A DNA stretch of 10,953 nt, from NCBI GenBank assembly GCA_938017765.1, contig CALIJH010000194.1:1-10953 (forward strand). Reading direction: 5' to 3'. Below are positions 6,523 to 10,953 of the stretch, piece after piece; position 1 is the first letter of the stretch, and the number at the start of each line of letters is the position of its first letter. This stretch comes from an uncultured Leptotrichia sp. GTDB lineage: Bacteria > Fusobacteriota > Fusobacteriia > Fusobacteriales > Leptotrichiaceae. The translations under genes were made by a program, and so were the position numbers. Below the pieces are notes generated by a model, which was not told where the DNA came from, did not search any database, and worked only from the letters and a program-made list of their open reading frames with translations.

Positions 6523-9481
6523 ACTTATGGGTTATAAAACTGCCGATTTTATTGAAGAACTGAACAAAATCGGGATTAAGAATAAAAATCATGCCAATAA
6601 TAAATTAGGTGATGATGAAGTAGCAGCGGTAAAAGAAAAACTTTCAAATGATAACAGGAATAGTGAAAGTGTTTCCGTAAAAAATAAACAAAACGAAGCA
6701 AAAGCACCTGAGCCTAAAGAGAATAACGTCAAAGAACATGTTATAAAAGAAAAGTTGATTTTCAGTTCGAGACCCAAGAAAACTGATAAAGCAAATGTAA
6801 GCCATAATACAAAAGAAACTTTAAAAAATAAAGAAAATCATACAGATGTCGGAATAACGGTTGAGAAAGATAATAAGACTGTAAAAGAAAACTCTGAAAA
6901 AGAAATAAATAGAGAAGAAAAATTTCAAAATAAAGATGTAAACTCTGAAAAAGAAAATACTGTAAAAGACGTAACAGATAATAAAGATGTTCCTAAAAAT
7001 AATTTTAACAAAAATGACAGAAAACAACAGAATAATAATAAATTCAATGACAGAAACCATGAAAATGGAAACAGATTCAACAGAAATAAGGACAATCAAG
7101 GAAACAGAGAAAGTCAAAGTCAAAATAACAAAAATTTTGATAAATCAGATAAAGGAAATTATCAAAAAAGGGACAACAAATATAGTCAATCAAAAGACGG
7201 AAATAGAGAGCGTCAAGGAGACAGATTTAACAAAAACAGAGACAGTCAAGGAAATAGAGACGGACAAAATAACAGAAATTTTGGAAAATCTGACAGAGGA
7301 AACTATCAGAACAGAGAAAACTTTCAGAATAAAGATACTCAAGGGAACAAAGATAGAGACATCAGGGATAATAAAAGATTTGATAAAGATAAAAGGGATT
7401 TTAAAAAGAGAGATAACCGTCAGCTTTCCGACAAGGATAAAGACGATTACAGAAATGATAGAGGATTTGGAAACAGAAATAAAAAGGAAGTACCAAAAAC
7501 TGATTCTCAGGGAGTTTCAACCATAGCAGAAAAGCCTAAAACAAATACAAAGGGAAAAGCGAAATTTGATAAGAAAAAATACGAAAAAGAGAAAAAACAG
7601 AAAGAAGAAGAAAAAAAACTAAGAGAACTAAGATCAGATTTCAGAAAAGATGACAAAAAGAAAAAAAGCAAGAAAAAACAGGAAAAGGTTATGAAGGACG
7701 AAATAATAAGAATTGAAGGCGAAAGCATAGGAATGATAACGATAAATGAGGAAATTGTTATCAAAGATTTAGCGGAAAAATTAGGAATAAATGTTTCAGA
7801 CATTATAAAAAAATTCTTTATGCAAGGGAAAATGCTTACTGCGAATGCAATCTTATCTTTTGAAGAAGCTGAAGAAGTGGCACTTGATTATGATGTAATC
7901 GTTGAAAAAGAGGAAATAGAAGAAATAAGTTATGGAGAAAAATATCATCTTGAAATTGAAGACAGGGAACAGGATTTAATCACAAGAGCTCCTGTTATAA
8001 CGATTATGGGACACGTAGATCACGGTAAGACATCGCTGCTTGACGCTTTGAGACACACAAATGTAATCGAAGGAGAAGCAGGAGGGATAACTCAAAGAAT
8101 AGGAGCTTATCAAGTAAACTGGAAAGGACAGAAAATCACATTTATCGATACTCCTGGACACGAAGCATTTACTGAAATGAGAGCCAGAGGAGCAAATATT
8201 ACAGATATTTCCATATTGATAGTTGCAGCTGATGACGGAGTAAAACCTCAAACTGTGGAAGCTATTTCTCACGCCAAGGAAGCGGGAGTACCTATTATAG
8301 TAGCTATAAACAAAATAGATAAACCAGGAGCAGATCCTATGAAAGTCAGAACGGAATTGACAGAATACGGTTTGATGTCTCCTGATTGGGGAGGAAATAC
8401 GGAGTTTGTGGAAATTTCAGCCAAACAAAAGATAAATCTTGAAGAATTGTTGGAAACAATATTGATTACCGCTGAATTGCTTGAATTGAAAGCAAATCCT
8501 AAAAAGAGAGCCAAAGCCGTAGTTGTCGAATCCAGACTTGACCCTAAAATGGGAGCTGTTGCGGATATATTAATTCAGGAAGGTGAATTGAAAATAGGAG
8601 ATATATTCGTAGCGGGAGAAGCTCACGGTAGAGTAAGGTCCATGGTAGATGACAGAGGAAATAAAATCGAAAAAGGAGTTTTATCCCAACCTGTTGAAAT
8701 TACAGGATTTAGTGATGTTCCTAATGCAGGAGATGTCCTTTACGGGGTAAATAATGATAAACAGGCTAAAAAAATTGTTGAAGACTTTATAAAAGAGAAA
8801 AAAGTAAATGAACACAATAAAAAGAAACATATCTCGCTGGAAAGTCTATCTCAGGAACTTGAAGAACAGCAGCTTAAAGAACTTAAATGTATTATAAGGG
8901 CAGATTCCAAAGGTTCTGTTGAAGCATTAAAAGAGTCATTGCAGAAATTGTCCAATGATAAGGTTATGATAAATATTATTCAGGCAAGTGCGGGAGCTGT
9001 AACCGAAGGAGACGTAAAACTTGCTGAAGCGTCCAATGCAATAATAGTGGCATTTAACGTAAGACCTACTACCCCTGCAAGAACTGAAGCTGAAAAAACG
9101 GGAGTAGAAATTAGAAATTACAACGTAATCTATCACGTTACAGAAGAAATCGAAAAAGCGATGAAAGGAATGCTTGACCCTGAATACAAAGAAGTTTATT
9201 TCGGTAGAATAGAAGTGAAACAGGTATTTAAAATATCTAATGTCGGAAATATAGCCGGAGCTGTAGTCGTAGACGGAAAAGTAAGCAGAACTTCAAAAAT
9301 AAGAATTATAAGAGACGGAATAATAATTTTTGACGGAGAACTTGAATCACTGAAAAGATTTAAAGATGATGCCAAAGAAGTTGTCATGGGACAGGAATGC
9401 GGAATTGGAATTAAAGACTTTAATGATATAAAAGAAGGCGATATAATAGAGTCATACATCTTAGAAGAAATACCAAGATAG
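6500..9481 (+). CDS. infB: Translation initiation factor IF-2 with expanded N-terminal linker
   Basis: IF-2 is the GTPase that positions fMet-tRNA on the 30S subunit and promotes subunit joining. At 993 residues it is on the long side. Residues 1-50 form a first IF2-N helix bundle (MKVHELAKLMGYKTADFIEEL). Residues about 50-395 are low-complexity, rich in Asn, Lys, Asp, Arg, Gln and Gly and nearly free of hydrophobics, including imperfect repeats. A second IF2-N module follows (about 408-465). The GTPase domain has GHVDHGKT (504-511), GGITQRIGA, DTPGHE (550-555), NKID (604-607) and SAK (640-642), all intact. Domain II then C1 and C2 follow (VVVESRLDPKMG, ADSKGSVEAL, FNVRPT, GQECGIGIKDFNDIKEGD). 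GGAGG at 6489-6493 is 6 bases from the ATG, which lies inside the preceding gene. An in-frame internal ATG at 7691 may give a shorter form. Confidence 0.97.
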   Translation: MKVHELAKLMGYKTADFIEELNKIGIKNKNHANNKLGDDEVAAVKEKLSNDNRNSESVSVKNKQNEAKAPEPKENNVKEHVIKEKLIFSSRPKKTDKANVSHNTKETLKNKENHTDVGITVEKDNKTVKENSEKEINREEKFQNKDVNSEKENTVKDVTDNKDVPKNNFNKNDRKQQNNNKFNDRNHENGNRFNRNKDNQGNRESQSQNNKNFDKSDKGNYQKRDNKYSQSKDGNRERQGDRFNKNRDSQGNRDGQNNRNFGKSDRGNYQNRENFQNKDTQGNKDRDIRDNKRFDKDKRDFKKRDNRQLSDKDKDDYRNDRGFGNRNKKEVPKTDSQGVSTIAEKPKTNTKGKAKFDKKKYEKEKKQKEEEKKLRELRSDFRKDDKKKKSKKKQEKVMKDEIIRIEGESIGMITINEEIVIKDLAEKLGINVSDIIKKFFMQGKMLTANAILSFEEAEEVALDYDVIVEKEEIEEISYGEKYHLEIEDREQDLITRAPVITIMGHVDHGKTSLLDALRHTNVIEGEAGGITQRIGAYQVNWKGQKITFIDTPGHEAFTEMRARGANITDISILIVAADDGVKPQTVEAISHAKEAGVPIIVAINKIDKPGADPMKVRTELTEYGLMSPDWGGNTEFVEISAKQKINLEELLETILITAELLELKANPKKRAKAVVVESRLDPKMGAVADILIQEGELKIGDIFVAGEAHGRVRSMVDDRGNKIEKGVLSQPVEITGFSDVPNAGDVLYGVNNDKQAKKIVEDFIKEKKVNEHNKKKHISLESLSQELEEQQLKELKCIIRADSKGSVEALKESLQKLSNDKVMINIIQASAGAVTEGDVKLAEASNAIIVAFNVRPTTPARTEAEKTGVEIRNYNVIYHVTEEIEKAMKGMLDPEYKEVYFGRIEVKQVFKISNVGNIAGAVVVDGKVSRTSKIRIIRDGIIIFDGELESLKRFKDDAKEVVMGQECGIGIKDFNDIKEGDIIESYILEEIPR
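7067..7417 (+). repeat. Degenerate tandem repeats in the IF-2 linker
   Basis: Two clear units lie 150 bases apart in phase with the reading frame. Unit 1 is 7067-7177 and unit 2 is 7217-7321; both encode a GN/DRFN-K/R-N start, a QGNR block, an NNxNF block and a KSDxGNYQ-R block. A third, worn copy (7328-7417) keeps NKDTQGN, a KRFDK block and KKRDN. The two better units are recognisable at DNA level, which points to duplication inside the gene and not only to shared composition. Confidence 0.7.
7680..7693 (+). promoter_or_regulatory. Possible internal translation start of infB
   Basis: AGGA at 7680-7683 stands 7 bases before an in-frame ATG at 7691 (residue 398). The start falls exactly between the low-complexity linker and the second IF2-N module and would yield a protein of 596 residues with every catalytic domain. 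Shorter IF-2 forms from internal starts are known in E. coli and some other bacteria; use here is inference. Confidence 0.35.
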
Positions 9482-9521
9482 ATATTTTCGACCGGCGAAG
9501 TAAAAATTATGAGGTGAAAGT

Positions 9522-9884
9522 ATGAACGATAGAAGAAGAAAAGGTCTTGAAAAGGAAATATCAAGAATAGTAGGAATGACACTGCTGACTGAAATCAAAA
9601 ATGAGAAAATAAAAAATCTTGTTTCGATTCATAAAGTGGAACTTACTAAAGACGGAAGATACCTTGACTTGACATTTTCAGTTTTAGATCTGAAAAATAA
9701 TATAAATAAAGAAAAAATCATGGAAGACCTTGAAAAAATAAAAGGTTTTCTAAGAAAAACAATAGGTTCACAATTATCAGTCAGATTTGTTCCTGAAATA
9801 AGAATTCATCTGGATGACAGTGTGGAATACGGAATAAAAATATCTTCAATACTGGACGGAATAAAGCAGAAGGACAGTGAATAA
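9522..9884 (+). CDS. rbfA: 30S ribosome-binding factor RbfA
   Basis: RbfA binds the immature 30S subunit near the 5' end helix of 16S rRNA and is needed for late maturation and cold growth in other bacteria. The 120-residue protein has the usual single KH-like fold: a basic N-terminal helix (RRRKGLEKEISRIVGMTLLTEI, in the family usually R-x-x-x-v-x-x-x-I), KIKNLVSIHKVELTKDGRYLDLTFSVLD (29-56) as the central strands, a helix at 63-82, and VRFVPEIRIHLDDSVEYGIKI (87-107), the conserved R-x-x-P-x-l-x-F-x-x-D-x-S-x-E block. GAGG at 9511-9514 is 7 bases before the ATG. It lies 40 bases after infB, its usual partner in the operon, and recJ starts 3 bases after its stop. Confidence 0.95.
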   Translation: MNDRRRKGLEKEISRIVGMTLLTEIKNEKIKNLVSIHKVELTKDGRYLDLTFSVLDLKNNINKEKIMEDLEKIKGFLRKTIGSQLSVRFVPEIRIHLDDSVEYGIKISSILDGIKQKDSE

Positions 9885-9887
9885 TCA

Positions 9888-10953
9888 GTGAAATGGGAAA
9901 TGAAGAATTATGATAAAAATTATCTGATTTCCAAAAGCAGAGAATTCGGGGAAAGTGAGCTGATAACAAGATTACTTCTGAACAGAGATATTAATACAAA
10001 AGAAGAAGTGGAAAAATTTCTGAATTCTGATGAAAATGATTTATTAAATCCGTTTTTATTTGAACAAATGGATAAGGTTACCGACAGAATAATCAGAGCA
10101 AGGAAAAATAAAGAAAAAATAGTGATTTACGGAGATTATGATGTGGACGGTATATCTGCCGCAGCTTATCTTGTGATAGTATTCAGAAAGTTGGGAATGA
10201 ATGTAGATTATTACATTCCCAACAGAGCCCACGAAGGTGTAGGGATAAATAGAAATCTTATAAAATATATGACAAAGAGGAATACAGGGTTATTTATCAG
10301 TGTCGATACAAGTATAGCGAGTGTCGAAGAAATAATGATGTTGAAAAAAAACAACATTGACATAATTATTACCGATCACCATAGAGAAGCCAAGGAAATA
10401 AAAGATTTTAATCTGCTCACCATAAATCCAAAAATAAGTAAAAATTATCCCAATAAAAATTTGTCGGGGTCAGGTGTGGCTTTCAAGCTGGCAGAAGCTG
10501 TCTACGAGAAAACAGGAGCAAATAAAAAAATACTTTATGATTATTTGGATATTGTTATGATAGGAACCGTTGCAGATGTAGTTCCTATGACTGACGAAAA
10601 CAGATTTATAATAAAAAAAGGTCTTTATAATTTAAGAAAAACTAAGATAAAAGGTTTAAAATATATTTTAAATTATTTGAGAATTAATCCTGAAAATATA
10701 ACTACAAGTGATATAGGATTTTATTTAGCACCTATGTTTAACGCTCTTGGAAGAGTGGACAACTCAAAAATGGTAGTTGAGTTTTTCATTCAGGAAGATG
10801 ACTTTAAAATATTTGCAATAATAGAAGAAATGAAAAAAGCAAATAAAATACGCCGTTATCTGGAAATGGAAATATATAATGAAATCGAAGAAAAAATTCA
10901 GAGATTAAATAATCCTAAATATATTTTTATGAAAAGCAGAAAATGGCATTCAG
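9888..10953 (+). CDS. recJ: Single-stranded-DNA exonuclease RecJ (3' part outside window)
   Basis: RecJ is a 5'-3' single-strand DNA exonuclease of the DHH phosphoesterase superfamily used in recombination and repair. The open frame runs from GTG 9888 past the window end; 355 complete codons are present out of the roughly 560-plus usual for the family. Visible motifs are YGDYDVDG (Asp83, Asp85, Asp87), SVDTS with Asp140, ITDHH (Asp163-His165), GTVADVVPM with Asp230, SGSGVAFKLAE and LAPMFNALGR (280-289). The end, KYIFMKSRKWHS, is the start of the DHHA1 part. The GTG start gives MKWEMKNYDKNYLI, the form expected for RecJ; its AGGA (9871-9874) is 13 bases away, a rather long spacer, and an in-frame ATG at 9900 has an even poorer site, so the start is not certain. 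Two motifs deviate from the common form: SVDTS instead of TVDNG/CG, and Met283 where arginine is usual. Confidence 0.93.
   Translation, partial: MKWEMKNYDKNYLISKSREFGESELITRLLLNRDINTKEEVEKFLNSDENDLLNPFLFEQMDKVTDRIIRARKNKEKIVIYGDYDVDGISAAAYLVIVFRKLGMNVDYYIPNRAHEGVGINRNLIKYMTKRNTGLFISVDTSIASVEEIMMLKKNNIDIIITDHHREAKEIKDFNLLTINPKISKNYPNKNLSGSGVAFKLAEAVYEKTGANKKILYDYLDIVMIGTVADVVPMTDENRFIIKKGLYNLRKTKIKGLKYILNYLRINPENITTSDIGFYLAPMFNALGRVDNSKMVVEFFIQEDDFKIFAIIEEMKKANKIRRYLEMEIYNEIEEKIQRLNNPKYIFMKSRKWHS

Noticed and set aside
6987..7526. A 179-codon open frame on the + strand inside infB in another phase
   Set aside because: It is a by-product of the A-rich, repeat-bearing linker: its product is only Lys/Glu/Thr/Ile low complexity, it has no ribosome site of its own, and infB is certain in the overlapping frame.
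1..10953. Mobile elements, CRISPR arrays, tRNA or rRNA genes
   Set aside because: I looked for terminal inverted repeats with transposase-like frames, regularly spaced direct repeats and cloverleaf sequences, and saw none; composition is even across the window with no sign of a transferred island.

Overview
This window is a very AT-rich, gene-dense chromosomal segment in which every supported gene lies on the + strand. Base composition, heavy use of AGA for arginine and of A/T-ending codons, strong GAGGTG-type ribosome binding sites and the gene content point to a low-GC anaerobe. Fusobacteriota, particularly a Leptotrichia-like member, is my best guess, but this is inference from protein style and not a database match. 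A low-GC Firmicute is the alternative.

Left part (1-4116), four monocistronic-looking genes. A polytopic membrane protein of the DUF4153 type comes first and may begin before the window. It is followed by a crr-type glucose-family PTS IIA protein with its own promoter, then a HAD subfamily IB phosphatase with a very good promoter, and then a 214-aa protein with a C-terminal HIRAN-like domain. The spaces between them (111, 268 and 139 bases) hold promoters and AT-rich inverted repeats. No stretch over 300 bases lacks a gene.

Right part (4117-10953), the classic translation/transcription operon. A promoter near 4160-4188 is followed by a structured leader of about 180 nt and then rimP, nusA, a ylxR-ylxQ fusion gene, infB, rbfA and the 5' part of recJ, which runs off the window. 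The genes are tightly packed: rimP/nusA share 1 base, the ylxR-ylxQ fusion and infB overlap by 23 bases, and recJ begins 3 bases after the rbfA stop. RimP and RbfA mature the 30S subunit, IF-2 brings in initiator tRNA and joins subunits, NusA couples to RNA polymerase pausing and termination, and the YlxR/YlxQ module is a small RNA-binding factor of the same locus. RecJ is a single-strand DNA exonuclease that appears to ride on the same transcript.

I see no CRISPR array, insertion sequence, prophage, tRNA or rRNA. This is mainly a conserved housekeeping region. The points worth a second look are the rimP leader structure, the YlxR-YlxQ fusion, the expanded repeat-bearing IF-2 linker with a possible internal start, the deviating RecJ motifs, and the HIRAN-like protein with an unassigned N-terminal half.
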